Source: Nitrospira sp. SG-bin2
GTDB taxonomy: Bacteria > Nitrospirota > Nitrospiria > Nitrospirales > Nitrospiraceae
DNA length: 64,000 nucleotides
Direction of reading: 5' to 3'
Assembly: GCA_002083405.1 (NCBI GenBank)
Contig: LVWT01000049.1
Location: 264,735 to 328,734 of the forward strand
The translations under genes and the position numbers were made by a program. A model generated the notes under the pieces. The model was not told the DNA's origin, made no database searches, and saw nothing but the letters and a program-made list of their open reading frames with translations. Each line of letters begins with the position of its first letter. Position 1 is the first letter of the stretch. This document shows positions 27,122 through 35,853 of this stretch, in pieces.

Positions 27122-28564
27122 ATGACGAGTGGATCAAAGAAAATTGTTGGGGGGTTTGGATGGGTGGCGTTGGTCAAATACTCGAACGACGCACTCGCGT
27201 TCCTGACCACGTTGATTTTAGCCAAACTGCTTACGCCCGAAGATTTTGGTTTGGTCGCTGTCGCAGGAATGGTGATTGAGACACTGAGGATATTTAAGGA
27301 CCTAGGATTAAGTCAGGCACTTATCTATAGGCAGGACGATGTTGAACGGGCAAGCCATACGATGTTTTTCCTGGTTGTCGGGCTAAACATCTGCGTCTTT
27401 TTATGCGCGGTGATTGTCTCCCCGCTCGCGGGCCGTTTTTTTAACAATTCTGCCGTTGTGCCGATTATTGCCATCATGGCTTCGAGCTTGATATGGACTT
27501 CGTTGCGGGCGGTGCCGGATGCCTTGATCAATAAGGAGTTATCTTTTCAGAAACTGGTTGTGCCTGACATGGTACCTCTGGGGGTCGGCTCTATCGTCGG
27601 TATTGCAATGGCTTATCAGGGATTCGGAGTATGGAGTTTGGTTGTCCGTTCATTGATCGTCTCTATCGGGGGGATGGTGCTGATTTGGCCCTACACATCC
27701 TATCGCCCCGCATTTCAGTTTGATCGAAAGATCGCACAGGACCTCCTTAAGTATGGCCAGCATATCATCGGGTCGTCAGTGGTGATGGTTGCAGTTTACA
27801 ACATCGATAAGTTCTTCATCAGCAAGTTTCTAGGCGTCGGGGCGCTTGGAGCCTACGCCATGGCGTCCCAAATCGCCAACCTGCCGATTACGCAGTTCAG
27901 TCACATTGTCTGCCGATTGATGTTTCCAGTGTTTTCACGAATGAATAAGGAAGTATCGGCATTGAGGGAGGCATTCCTGAAGACGATCTATTATACGGCG
28001 GGCGTTACATTTCCAATGGCGATTGGAATCGCGATCTACGGTCCCGATGCGATAAGGGCCTTCTACGGAGACAAATGGGCTGCAGCATGCATCCCGCTCC
28101 AGATCCTGGCTGTTTATGCGCTGTTCAGGTCGCTGAGCGTGGTTATCTACGAAATGTTCAAAGCGACGGGCCGCCCTGATTTGATGCAATTCTTCGTCAT
28201 TGTGCGGCTTGCGCTAATTGGTGTCTTGGGAATTCCGGCACTGATGTGGCTTGGGTTACCCGGGATATGCGGTTTAATTGCCGCAGCCAACGGCATTGTG
28301 CTGGTACTGGAAGTTTTTAAGGTAGCAGAATACCTTGCCATTTCGTTCGGCGAATTTGTCAGAGCGTTGAGCCTTCCATTGTGTATGTCGGTGGTGCTTA
28401 TACCGGCCATTTATTGGGCGTTTCGTTTCAATTTCGGTGTCATGGCTCTCGGTCATGTGGCAGGCGGAATACTAGTAACGGTCATTTGCTATGCGGCGGC
28501 CGTTTTTATGTTAGACAAGGTTGTAGTTTCCGAGGTGAAGAAGGTTCTCTTTTCTACGGCATAG
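27122..28564 (+). CDS. Wzx/WzxC-type polysaccharide flippase (MOP superfamily)
   Basis: 480 residues with about 12-14 hydrophobic segments. The N-terminus GGFGWVALVKYSNDALAF and the segment LAKLLTPEDFGLVAVAGMV are typical of the WzxC branch of the polysaccharide transporter family. A mid-protein YNIDKFFISKFLGVGALGAY motif is likewise characteristic. It would move the undecaprenyl-linked repeat unit from the cytoplasmic to the periplasmic face. With the O-antigen-ligase/Wzy-type protein at 33008, it indicates a Wzx/Wzy-like assembly route. Confidence 0.92.
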   Translation: MTSGSKKIVGGFGWVALVKYSNDALAFLTTLILAKLLTPEDFGLVAVAGMVIETLRIFKDLGLSQALIYRQDDVERASHTMFFLVVGLNICVFLCAVIVSPLAGRFFNNSAVVPIIAIMASSLIWTSLRAVPDALINKELSFQKLVVPDMVPLGVGSIVGIAMAYQGFGVWSLVVRSLIVSIGGMVLIWPYTSYRPAFQFDRKIAQDLLKYGQHIIGSSVVMVAVYNIDKFFISKFLGVGALGAYAMASQIANLPITQFSHIVCRLMFPVFSRMNKEVSALREAFLKTIYYTAGVTFPMAIGIAIYGPDAIRAFYGDKWAAACIPLQILAVYALFRSLSVVIYEMFKATGRPDLMQFFVIVRLALIGVLGIPALMWLGLPGICGLIAAANGIVLVLEVFKVAEYLAISFGEFVRALSLPLCMSVVLIPAIYWAFRFNFGVMALGHVAGGILVTVICYAAAVFMLDKVVVSEVKKVLFSTA

Positions 28565-28651
28565 AATTGCGGTAGTAAACTGATTGATGGGCTACAGCCC
28601 TGAAGTGTGCCGAGTCTGCTCGCGCAAGAATAACTTGGAGTGTGATCGACA

Positions 28652-29776
28652 ATGCCTAATTGGCTTATCAAGATATTGCTAGCCATCTACATGAGGATTC
28701 CAGTAGCGCTGAGGCCTGCGCTGAAGAATGTGTTTACCAAAGCTGTCTTGCGAATCGAGGCGCTGGCTAAGCGACGGCAAATAGTCCGCGGTATGCGTGT
28801 TGAATTCCTTGATTTCGAGATTGCGCATCTCCTCCCGTGTGAAATTCTCGGTCCGGCGCCGGATGAAGTGTTGGTTGAGGCTGAGTGTAGCCTTGTCAGT
28901 CCGGGAACCGAGCGGGCGGTGCTCTGTGGGCTTCCAGGCGCCCGGCGCAGCTTTCCCTACCTTCCCGGCTATTCCACCGTGGGGAGAGTCGTGAAAAAAG
29001 GGAGTGCGGTCAAAGGGGTGGAGCTCGGCGATCGCGTCACCGGGCGTATTCATCACGCGAGCCATGAGACGTCTGTGGCCAGCAAGCTTTTCAAAGTACC
29101 GCCCGGTGTCTCAACTGAAGAGGCCAGTTTCATTGAGCTGGGCATTATTGTGCTTCAAGGGATTCGAAAGGCTGCAATCAAGCCGGGAGAACGCGTGGCA
29201 GTCGTTGGCCAGGGATTAATCGGGCAATTATCAAACCGATTGGTTCGCATCCTGGCGCCGGCGTCACTGGTTGCTGTTGCGCCAAGCCGAAACCGTGAAC
29301 GACTTGCGAGGCTTCCAGGTGGAGTAGATGAGTATTTGTCACTCGTGGAAAATCCAGCTTGTGTGAATGGTATTGCCGCGGATGTGGTGATCGAGGCGGT
29401 CGGTACCCCTCAAGCAAATGCAGTGGCGATGAATTGTGCCCGTGAGGGCGGACGAGTCATTCTGCTTGGGAGCTCACGGGGTTTGACGCGGGATTTAGAC
29501 ATTTGGGGGTTGGCTCAAACAAGAAGCCTGACCATACTCGGAGCGCACATCAGTGACATGCCGGGTAAGGATGCGAGCCCGACGCGCTGGACGTACGAGC
29601 AGGAGGGCTATCTGTTTCTTGAGCTTCTGGAGACAGGGCGGTTGAAAGTGGCGGATCTTGTGACCTGGCGAGCGAGGCCCGAGGAATGTAATGCGGTGTA
29701 TGAAATACTGGCAGAAGGCGGGCGTAACCATGTTGGGATCACGTTTAACTGGAAGACTGAAAAGGTCGTGGCATGA
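28652..29776 (+). CDS. Zinc-type medium-chain dehydrogenase/reductase-like protein
   Basis: 374 residues. The MDR core is visible: the catalytic-domain segment VLVEAECSLVSPGTERAV, then PGYSTVGRVVKKG, and a nucleotide-binding segment VAVVGQGLIGQLSNRLV. The classical catalytic-zinc Cys/His set is incomplete, since a Ser occupies the usual Cys position in SLVSPGTE. This matches the threonine-dehydrogenase-like group found fused or adjacent to Gfo/Idh proteins in polysaccharide loci, and the next gene is indeed a Gfo/Idh oxidoreductase. Role: probable sugar oxidoreduction on a nucleotide-sugar intermediate. Confidence 0.82.
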   Translation: MPNWLIKILLAIYMRIPVALRPALKNVFTKAVLRIEALAKRRQIVRGMRVEFLDFEIAHLLPCEILGPAPDEVLVEAECSLVSPGTERAVLCGLPGARRSFPYLPGYSTVGRVVKKGSAVKGVELGDRVTGRIHHASHETSVASKLFKVPPGVSTEEASFIELGIIVLQGIRKAAIKPGERVAVVGQGLIGQLSNRLVRILAPASLVAVAPSRNRERLARLPGGVDEYLSLVENPACVNGIAADVVIEAVGTPQANAVAMNCAREGGRVILLGSSRGLTRDLDIWGLAQTRSLTILGAHISDMPGKDASPTRWTYEQEGYLFLELLETGRLKVADLVTWRARPEECNAVYEILAEGGRNHVGITFNWKTEKVVA

Positions 29777-29833
29777 CCGTCACTCTATGGACTAAGTGAT
29801 CTCTTTCTATTGGGTATCACGCGGGAGGAGCGA

Positions 29834-30892
29834 ATGGAAGCATTGAGAATCGGCATTGTCGGCGCGGGCGCAATCGCGCAGCGAAACGCAAAGGAAGCCG
29901 CAGCGTCCGGGTCGGCAAAGATCGTGGGCGTTTTCGATCTTAATCATAAAGTGGCGAGAGATATGGCTAAGGCACTTTCTGCGCCATTCTTCCCCAGCTA
30001 TGAGTCGTTGCTTGTGAATTCAGATGTGGAGGCGGTCCTTCTCTCCGTACCGCATCATTTGCATAAGAGCATGACCGTACAAGCCGCCTCTTGCGGTAAG
30101 CACGTACTGGTCGAGAAGCCGATGGCCAATACCCTCGACGAAGCCAGGGAGATGTTGGCCTGTTGTGAAAAGAACGGTGTCCAGCTCACGGTTAACTATA
30201 GCTTCCGATACTTGCCGAAGATTCAGAAGGCCAAGCAGCTTATTGCCGAAGGAGCACTTGGTGATATTACAGGGGTTCAAATCATTGCGCATCAGTTCAA
30301 AGACCGGGGTTATTGGAGCGGCGCTCGGAGCAATTCTCCCGATGATTGGAGGGCGTCCAAAGAGAAATGTGGTGGTGGCTTCTTAATTATGAATGTGTGC
30401 CACGTCATTGACTACATTTATTTTGTCACCGGACTGAAGTGCAACCGGGTCTACAGCGAGTATGCGACATTGGGATCCCCCGCGGAGGTTGAAGACATCA
30501 TTGGTGTGACGTCGAGGTTGGATAACGGAGGCATCGTCTCTATCAGCGCAAGCTCGATTATGCGGGGAACCGATCAGTCGGAAGAGAGGATTTGGGGAAC
30601 GAAAGGAACGATGATTCTCAATGGGGAAGGACTCTCGCTGTATTCGACGAGGCCTATCGATGGTAAGAGGCCCGGCAAGATGACTCGGTATGCTAAATTT
30701 CCAAACGTGAGCTGGACCGCAGAATGGGTCAAAGCATTCGCCGCCGCAGTGCGCAACAGGACCAGACCGGATATCTCTGGCCGTGAAGGATGGGACAATC
30801 TTGCATTGATCTCTGCCGCCTACCATTCGATGGAGAAAGGGGTGCCGATGGAAGTCGCTCCTTTTCCCCATGATGAGACGCCGGGAGCCTAA
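29834..30892 (+). CDS. Gfo/Idh/MocA-family oxidoreductase
   Basis: 352 residues from ATG 29834, preceded by GGGAGGAGC; a TTG 24 bases upstream is less likely. The NAD(P)-binding motif IGIVGAGAIAQRNAKEA and the conserved VEKPMANTLDEA motif (catalytic lysine in EKP) are present, along with a C-terminal alpha/beta domain. Family members oxidise or epimerise sugars at the nucleotide-sugar level. Its position between two MDR-like genes suggests a three-protein dehydrogenase unit, as in loci where MDR and Gfo/Idh domains are fused in one chain. Confidence 0.88.
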   Translation: MEALRIGIVGAGAIAQRNAKEAAASGSAKIVGVFDLNHKVARDMAKALSAPFFPSYESLLVNSDVEAVLLSVPHHLHKSMTVQAASCGKHVLVEKPMANTLDEAREMLACCEKNGVQLTVNYSFRYLPKIQKAKQLIAEGALGDITGVQIIAHQFKDRGYWSGARSNSPDDWRASKEKCGGGFLIMNVCHVIDYIYFVTGLKCNRVYSEYATLGSPAEVEDIIGVTSRLDNGGIVSISASSIMRGTDQSEERIWGTKGTMILNGEGLSLYSTRPIDGKRPGKMTRYAKFPNVSWTAEWVKAFAAAVRNRTRPDISGREGWDNLALISAAYHSMEKGVPMEVAPFPHDETPGA

Positions 30893-30895
30893 TTG

Positions 30896-31687
30896 ATGGA
30901 GCAGCATAACATCGAAGCGATCGTTGAGCGAACATCCCGCTCCCTTGATGCCACAGGCGCTGATCTGCCTGTTTATGGTGTTGCGCGTGTGTTGGGAAGA
31001 TTCGCAGGAAATCACAGAATTAACGGAGCGTCACACGTCCTGGCTGTGCTTGATGCGCCACAGTCCACTCAAGTTGTGCTGCAGGATAGCCAATATATTC
31101 CAGTGCCGAATTCATTGGGGAGCGATGAAGCATTGCTGGCCTTGCCGCTCGCTATGTCGTTGTCTGTATGGGATCGTCTTCAGTTGGAACTTGGCGAAGC
31201 GGCAGTTTATACAGAAGGCGATGGTTTTGCGGATCTTGTGGGACAGGTTGCGATCTGGCGGGGAGGATGTCCCGTCATTCGATTGGGCAAGAATTCAGGA
31301 CGGACCCCTCTGGATAGGGGGGAATGTCAGGTGATGTCTGATCCGGAAGAAGCTCTGCGCCAACTCAAAAAGCGAATTCAGGATAAACCTGGGTTTGCAG
31401 CCATTGATTTGAGCGGGCGCCCGGAAACCATAGATCTGCTCCTGGAGGTGGTCCCTCGCTGGGGACGGGTTATGCTTGCGGGGCGGACTCGCCAACCACT
31501 AACCGTAGATTTTTACAATAACGTTCATCGCAAGGGCGTGTTGCTTCTCGCGAGCATTTTTGATCCGGCCTCAGTATTGCAGCATGCTGGAAGTGCGGCC
31601 TATCTCACCACTGCATTTCGGATCTTACAGAACAAAGAAATGGCTGCAATCTGCTCACAATTGGCACCGGCGAAACCTCCGCTGTAA
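30896..31687 (+). CDS. Degenerate MDR-like protein paired with the Gfo/Idh unit
   Basis: 263 residues starting at ATG 30896 (a TTG is directly upstream), 3 bases after the previous stop. Weak resemblance to medium-chain dehydrogenases is seen in the order ALPLAMSLSVWDRLQLELG, then AAVYTEGDGFADLVGQVA where a GxGxxG nucleotide loop would lie, then GRVMLAGRTRQPLTVDFYN. The N-terminal catalytic domain is short and lacks zinc ligands. It may be a structural partner of the dehydrogenases at 28652 and 29834, or a decaying paralogue. Function is not established. Confidence 0.55.
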   Translation: MEQHNIEAIVERTSRSLDATGADLPVYGVARVLGRFAGNHRINGASHVLAVLDAPQSTQVVLQDSQYIPVPNSLGSDEALLALPLAMSLSVWDRLQLELGEAAVYTEGDGFADLVGQVAIWRGGCPVIRLGKNSGRTPLDRGECQVMSDPEEALRQLKKRIQDKPGFAAIDLSGRPETIDLLLEVVPRWGRVMLAGRTRQPLTVDFYNNVHRKGVLLLASIFDPASVLQHAGSAAYLTTAFRILQNKEMAAICSQLAPAKPPL

Positions 31688-31836
31688 CCTAACGGAAAGC
31701 AGGGCTAGACGCAGCTTGCTCATGTGCTTTCTCGACCGCGTGGGCGCGGATCAAGTTCGTTTTAGGGATTTGGGGGTATCAGGAGAAGAATTGTTGCAAG
31801 GGGATATCCCATAGGGAGAGCCTTCGGGCTACTGGA

Positions 31837-33003
31837 ATGCGGGGTCAATATGACAGCACCGATGAGGTGATAAGACCACTTACAATCTTACATTTACGGG
31901 ACACTCATGAAATCGGAGGGCCCGGCAAGACGATCCTGGAAACTCATCGGGCCATTGATCGCCGACGGTTTCAGCTGCATCTTGGTGTGTTTCTAAGACA
32001 TGGCGAGCCTGAGGATTCCCCCTTCATTGCTGAGGCCAGGCGGTTTGATATGCCGCTTCACTTCATTCGTGGAAGGCATGCCTACGATTTTCGTATGATC
32101 CGGCAGGTCCTTGACCTTGTGAAGGCCTGTCAGATCGACATCGTGCATGCGCATGAAGTGAAGTCGGATGTCATTGCGTATTTGATGGCTCGGTTTCATC
32201 CAGTTCCGATCGTGACGACGTTGCATGGCTGGATCGGCAACGATCTGAAACATCGACTATTCGTCAAGCTGGATAAACGTGTTGTACGAAAGTTTGATCG
32301 GGTTATCGCCGTCTCGCGTCAGATTGAAAGAGAGTTGCTTGACGTGGGTGTGCCTCGTGCGAAGCTGCATATGCTTCATAACGCGATTGTGTTGGAACGG
32401 TATCAGCGCACGGGACGGCGCGGATTACTGGCGGAGATCATCGGATGTCCGATTGACGGTCCGGTGATTGCCAGTCTGGGACGGCTGAGTGCCGAGAAGG
32501 GCCATGCGAATCTCATCGATGCAATGGATCGGGTGATCCGTCGTGGGCATAAGGGCTCTCTCGTATTGATCGGCGACGGCCCAGAGAGGCCTAAGTTGAT
32601 GCAGCAGATTGAAATGCTTGGCCTTCAAAAGGTGGTCCATATGCCGGGATACATTCAGGAGCCGCAGCGATTGCTCGAAGAAATCGATCTCATAGTGCTC
32701 CCGTCCCATACTGAGGGGCTTCCTAATGCGGCATTGGAGGCCTTACTGATGGAGGTACCTGTGCTGGCGACCGAAGTAGGTGGCACTCCGGAAGTGATCA
32801 CAGATGGGGAAACCGGGCGGCTTGTTCCCGCCCGTTCACCTGAGAAGCTTGCAGAGGGCATTCAGGAATTCCTCGCCTCGCCGGAGTCTTGGAAGCGGAT
32901 GGCAAGCCGCGGAAAAGATATGGTCAAAATGAATTTTGATTTTCGGGCCCGGACACGTAAGTTAGAAGCCATTTACGATGACATGATGAGGGAGTTGGCC
33001 TAG
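31837..33003 (+). CDS. Glycosyltransferase family 4 (GT-B)
   Basis: 388 residues. The acceptor loop HLRDTHEIGGPGKTILE, the linker ASLGRLSAEKGHANLIDAM and the donor-site motif SHTEGLPNAALEALLMEVPV (E-x7-E) define a GT4 enzyme. A GGGATATCCC palindrome and an AGCC-TTCG-GGCT hairpin (31819-31830) lie just upstream of the start, and the purine-rich AGGGAGAG sits on the far side of the hairpin. The next gene starts 4 bases after the stop, so it is co-transcribed with the ligase gene. Confidence 0.9.
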   Translation: MRGQYDSTDEVIRPLTILHLRDTHEIGGPGKTILETHRAIDRRRFQLHLGVFLRHGEPEDSPFIAEARRFDMPLHFIRGRHAYDFRMIRQVLDLVKACQIDIVHAHEVKSDVIAYLMARFHPVPIVTTLHGWIGNDLKHRLFVKLDKRVVRKFDRVIAVSRQIERELLDVGVPRAKLHMLHNAIVLERYQRTGRRGLLAEIIGCPIDGPVIASLGRLSAEKGHANLIDAMDRVIRRGHKGSLVLIGDGPERPKLMQQIEMLGLQKVVHMPGYIQEPQRLLEEIDLIVLPSHTEGLPNAALEALLMEVPVLATEVGGTPEVITDGETGRLVPARSPEKLAEGIQEFLASPESWKRMASRGKDMVKMNFDFRARTRKLEAIYDDMMRELA

Positions 33004-33007
33004 GGGC

Positions 33008-34273
33008 ATGGTCTATTACGGTCTTCTACTATTCTTCGCATTGGATTACATCCGGCCGGGGAGTTATGTGCCGGCAATGAATGCCCTGCATTTGAACTCG
33101 ATCGTTCCGCTCTTGGTGTTTCTAGGTTCTTTGGTGAGTAAGGGGCAAGTGAAGGTATCAGAAGTCTTGAGCAGCGTGAACGCGCGCTGGATCATGTTTT
33201 TACTGGTATTGATCGTCCTGTCAGGATTGACCTGCGACGTCAAAATTTATGCACTCGATGTTTTTGAAAAAGTGGTCGGTTATTCCATAATATTTTTTAT
33301 CATAAGGAAAGAAGTTTACAGCTTTGACAGGATGAATGGAGTTTTCACAGCGTTGGTCTTAGTGCATCTGGTTATCGGAGCCTTGACACCTGATTTGTTT
33401 TCCGGCGATGGAGAACGGCACTATATTGCTTCCGGAGGATTTCTTGGAGATGGCAACGATTTCGCGTTGTCGGTAAATATTGCGATCCCCTTGTGTTTGT
33501 TCTTAATGCAGAGCGCACAGGGATTTACCAGGAAAGTATTTTTTGCGGGCGCGTTGACTGTTCTGATCTTTGGAGTAGTGGCGACCCAATCGCGAGGGGG
33601 AATCTTGGCGTTGGCGAGTGTGGGGTTGTATTACTGGTCCAGGAGCGAGCGAAAACTCCTGGGTGGAATTGGGCTTGCGGTCGTCGTTATGTTCGTTTTT
33701 ATCGTCGCCCCGCCACAGTTTTTTGATCGTATGGGAACAATGACACAAACAGGCGAGGAGATGGAAGGGTCAGCGCAAGGCAGGCTCCTGGCATGGGGTG
33801 CTGGGGTCCGGATGGCCATGGATCATCCGCTATTGGGGGTGGGACCTGGTCACTATCCCGTCAAGTATGGCGCGGAATATAAGCCGGAGGGATATGGGCT
33901 CAACGAAATTCCCTGGCAGACGGCTCATTCATCGTATTTTCTTCTTCTGGGGGAACTGGGTATCCCTGGACTTATCTTTCTACTGGGTATCATTGGATCG
34001 AATCTTGCCGCCGGAGAGCGAACATTGCGAAAAATCAGGCCTCAACTTATGAAGGACGATCTTGGAGGTCAGAATCTTGTGGTTGCGCTAAATGCCAGTT
34101 TGATCGCTTTTATGGTGGGAGGAGCGTTCCTGTCGGGAGCCTACTATCCCCATATCTATGTGTTAGCCGCCCTCTTAGAGTGTGGCCGAGCTATTTGCAA
34201 CCAAGCGTATGTAGAAGTGGCTGTGGCATCAACTTCGGAAACCGCACTCCCTCTGGGTTATCGCCGGGTGTGA
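33008..34273 (+). CDS. O-antigen ligase/Wzy-type membrane protein, exosortase A-associated
   Basis: 421 residues with about ten hydrophobic segments. It starts MVYYGLLLFFALDYIRPG, characteristic of the putative O-glycosylation ligase of XrtA loci. A long periplasmic loop between late helices contains GVGPGHYPVKYG, and HSSYFLLLGELG follows, as in the Wzy_C domain. Such proteins polymerise repeat units or ligate glycan to lipid A or protein in the periplasm. In XrtA systems it has been proposed to glycosylate sorted proteins, but this is unproven. It is translated right after the GT4 gene. Confidence 0.88.
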   Translation: MVYYGLLLFFALDYIRPGSYVPAMNALHLNSIVPLLVFLGSLVSKGQVKVSEVLSSVNARWIMFLLVLIVLSGLTCDVKIYALDVFEKVVGYSIIFFIIRKEVYSFDRMNGVFTALVLVHLVIGALTPDLFSGDGERHYIASGGFLGDGNDFALSVNIAIPLCLFLMQSAQGFTRKVFFAGALTVLIFGVVATQSRGGILALASVGLYYWSRSERKLLGGIGLAVVVMFVFIVAPPQFFDRMGTMTQTGEEMEGSAQGRLLAWGAGVRMAMDHPLLGVGPGHYPVKYGAEYKPEGYGLNEIPWQTAHSSYFLLLGELGIPGLIFLLGIIGSNLAAGERTLRKIRPQLMKDDLGGQNLVVALNASLIAFMVGGAFLSGAYYPHIYVLAALLECGRAICNQAYVEVAVASTSETALPLGYRRV

Positions 34274-34383
34274 AGACGGGGACGCAGGTGGAGAGGGCGG
34301 CCCATCACCTACGGAGCAGTACTCCGGTAGTCGTTAAGAGTCGGAGCCTGTTGCCTATTTGGCGTTCATGAAACTCCTGAAGG

Positions 34384-34400
34384 TGGCACGGTCGAAGCGA
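34384..34400 (+). promoter_or_regulatory. Candidate sigma-54 promoter upstream of the XrtA-associated glycosyltransferase
   Basis: TGGCACGGTCGAAGC has the full -24 heptamer TGGCACG, with GG at 34385-34386, exactly 10 bases, then GC at 34397-34398. The -12 element reads AAGC rather than TTGC. It is about 96 bases before the start codon at 34496, in a 222-nt gap. This is the best -24 match in the window. Confidence 0.55.
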
Positions 34401-34495
34401 GTCAAAATGGCGAATACACACACAATGCAGAGATTGATCGGTGCGAGTCGCAGCTTTCTCAAGTCCCATGGAACAGTGTATGCGGATCTAATGCG

Positions 34496-35746
34496 ATGAA
34501 GGTGCTCTTCCTGTCACAAATTGTTCCCTATCCTCCGCACGGTGGAGTGTTACAACGAGGCTACAATATCGTGCGTGAGCTGAGTCGTGAGGCTCAGGTG
34601 CACCTGCTGGCATTTGTTCATCCTGACGTGTTGCCCACAGAGGAGGCTTGTCGGGACAGTCAGGTGGTGCTGAGCAAATATTGTGAGGCGGTAGAGTACT
34701 TCTCTCTATGGCCAAAGACTTCCTCGTTGCATCGTATTGCGGGGCTTGCGGCAGGGGCTGTGTCTTCACAGCCATTTAGTGTGTTGGCGCATCGTTCGGC
34801 GTTGTTTCAGCGGCGCGTAGCCGAACTGGTCGCAACGAAAGATTTTGATCTGATTCATGTCGATACGATCGCCCTGGCTCAGTTTTTAGACCAGAGGTGG
34901 TCGATTCCCACGGTGTTGACTCATCATAATATCGAGTCTCAATTGATGGAACGACGAGCCGGAGCGGAGAGCAGCCTGCTGGCCAGGCTTTATCTGCGCA
35001 GGGAAACCCGGAAATTGTTGGCCTATGAAGCTGAGATGTCCGGGACATTTGACGTCAATGTATTTGTGGCCCAGACGGATGAACAGACGTTGACGGAAAG
35101 GGTCTCAGGCTTGCGTACCGCAGTCGTATCTAATGGCGTTGATGTGGATTACTTTACACCGAATCGGGGGAAAGACTCGCCTACGTTGATCTATGCGGGC
35201 GGCATGAACATGTTTGCAAACCGTGATGCAGTCATGTTTTTCCTGAACGAGATCTGGCCATTGATTCGGAATCAGGTGCCGGATGTACGGTTTTTTGCCG
35301 TCGGACAGGATCCGCCAAAGGAGCTTCTTGAACTGGCTGCGCGGGACCCTCAGATAGTTGTCACTGGTTATGTGAATGATGTTCGACCGCTGGTGAGGGA
35401 TGCATCCGTCTATGTTGTGCCGTTGCGTGTCGGAGGCGGAACTCGCTTGAAGGTGTTGGATGCCATGGCGATGGGCAAGGCCATGGTCTCAACCTCGATC
35501 GGCTGTGAAGGTCTTGATGTTCTGCCCGATAAACACTTACTGGTGGCTGACAGTCTTGAGCAGTTTTCAGACAAGACAGTCAAATTGCTTCTCGATCCAA
35601 GTCGCCGAAATACATTAGGGTGTGCTGCCAGAGAATTGGTAGAGCAGCGCTACTCCTGGCGGATGATCGGTGGGCAATTATTGAATGCGTATCACCTCGC
35701 TATCGAGAACAGAAGGCAGATGGTCATGGATCATTCACCGCAGTAG
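34496..35746 (+). CDS. PEP-CTERM/XrtA system-associated glycosyltransferase (GT4)
   Basis: 416 residues. The N-terminus MKVLFLSQIVPYPPHGG, the segment LTHHNIESQLMERRA and the donor-site region VYVVPLRVGGGTRLKVLDAM (with AMAMGKAMVSTSIGCEGL) are those of the sugar transferase family regularly encoded in XrtA clusters. It belongs to the GT-B fold and has no membrane domain. A strong sigma-54-like promoter sits upstream, so expression is probably PrsR-dependent. Its presence supports the XrtA assignment independently of the exosortase gene. Confidence 0.87.
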   Translation: MKVLFLSQIVPYPPHGGVLQRGYNIVRELSREAQVHLLAFVHPDVLPTEEACRDSQVVLSKYCEAVEYFSLWPKTSSLHRIAGLAAGAVSSQPFSVLAHRSALFQRRVAELVATKDFDLIHVDTIALAQFLDQRWSIPTVLTHHNIESQLMERRAGAESSLLARLYLRRETRKLLAYEAEMSGTFDVNVFVAQTDEQTLTERVSGLRTAVVSNGVDVDYFTPNRGKDSPTLIYAGGMNMFANRDAVMFFLNEIWPLIRNQVPDVRFFAVGQDPPKELLELAARDPQIVVTGYVNDVRPLVRDASVYVVPLRVGGGTRLKVLDAMAMGKAMVSTSIGCEGLDVLPDKHLLVADSLEQFSDKTVKLLLDPSRRNTLGCAARELVEQRYSWRMIGGQLLNAYHLAIENRRQMVMDHSPQ

Positions 35747-35853
35747 AACGGTCAATGTCAGACAGGTTCCCCGATGGGGGGAATCATAAGCGACCGCCAC
35801 TTGCCTTGCAACCGACACCGTAAACGTACGCGTATAAACCGACCGCACGCTCT

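Noticed and set aside
34368..34499. 43-codon frame ending in an ATGA overlap with the glycosyltransferase start
   Set aside because: No ribosome-binding site, no recognised family, and the sigma-54 promoter candidate lies inside it. Probably chance.
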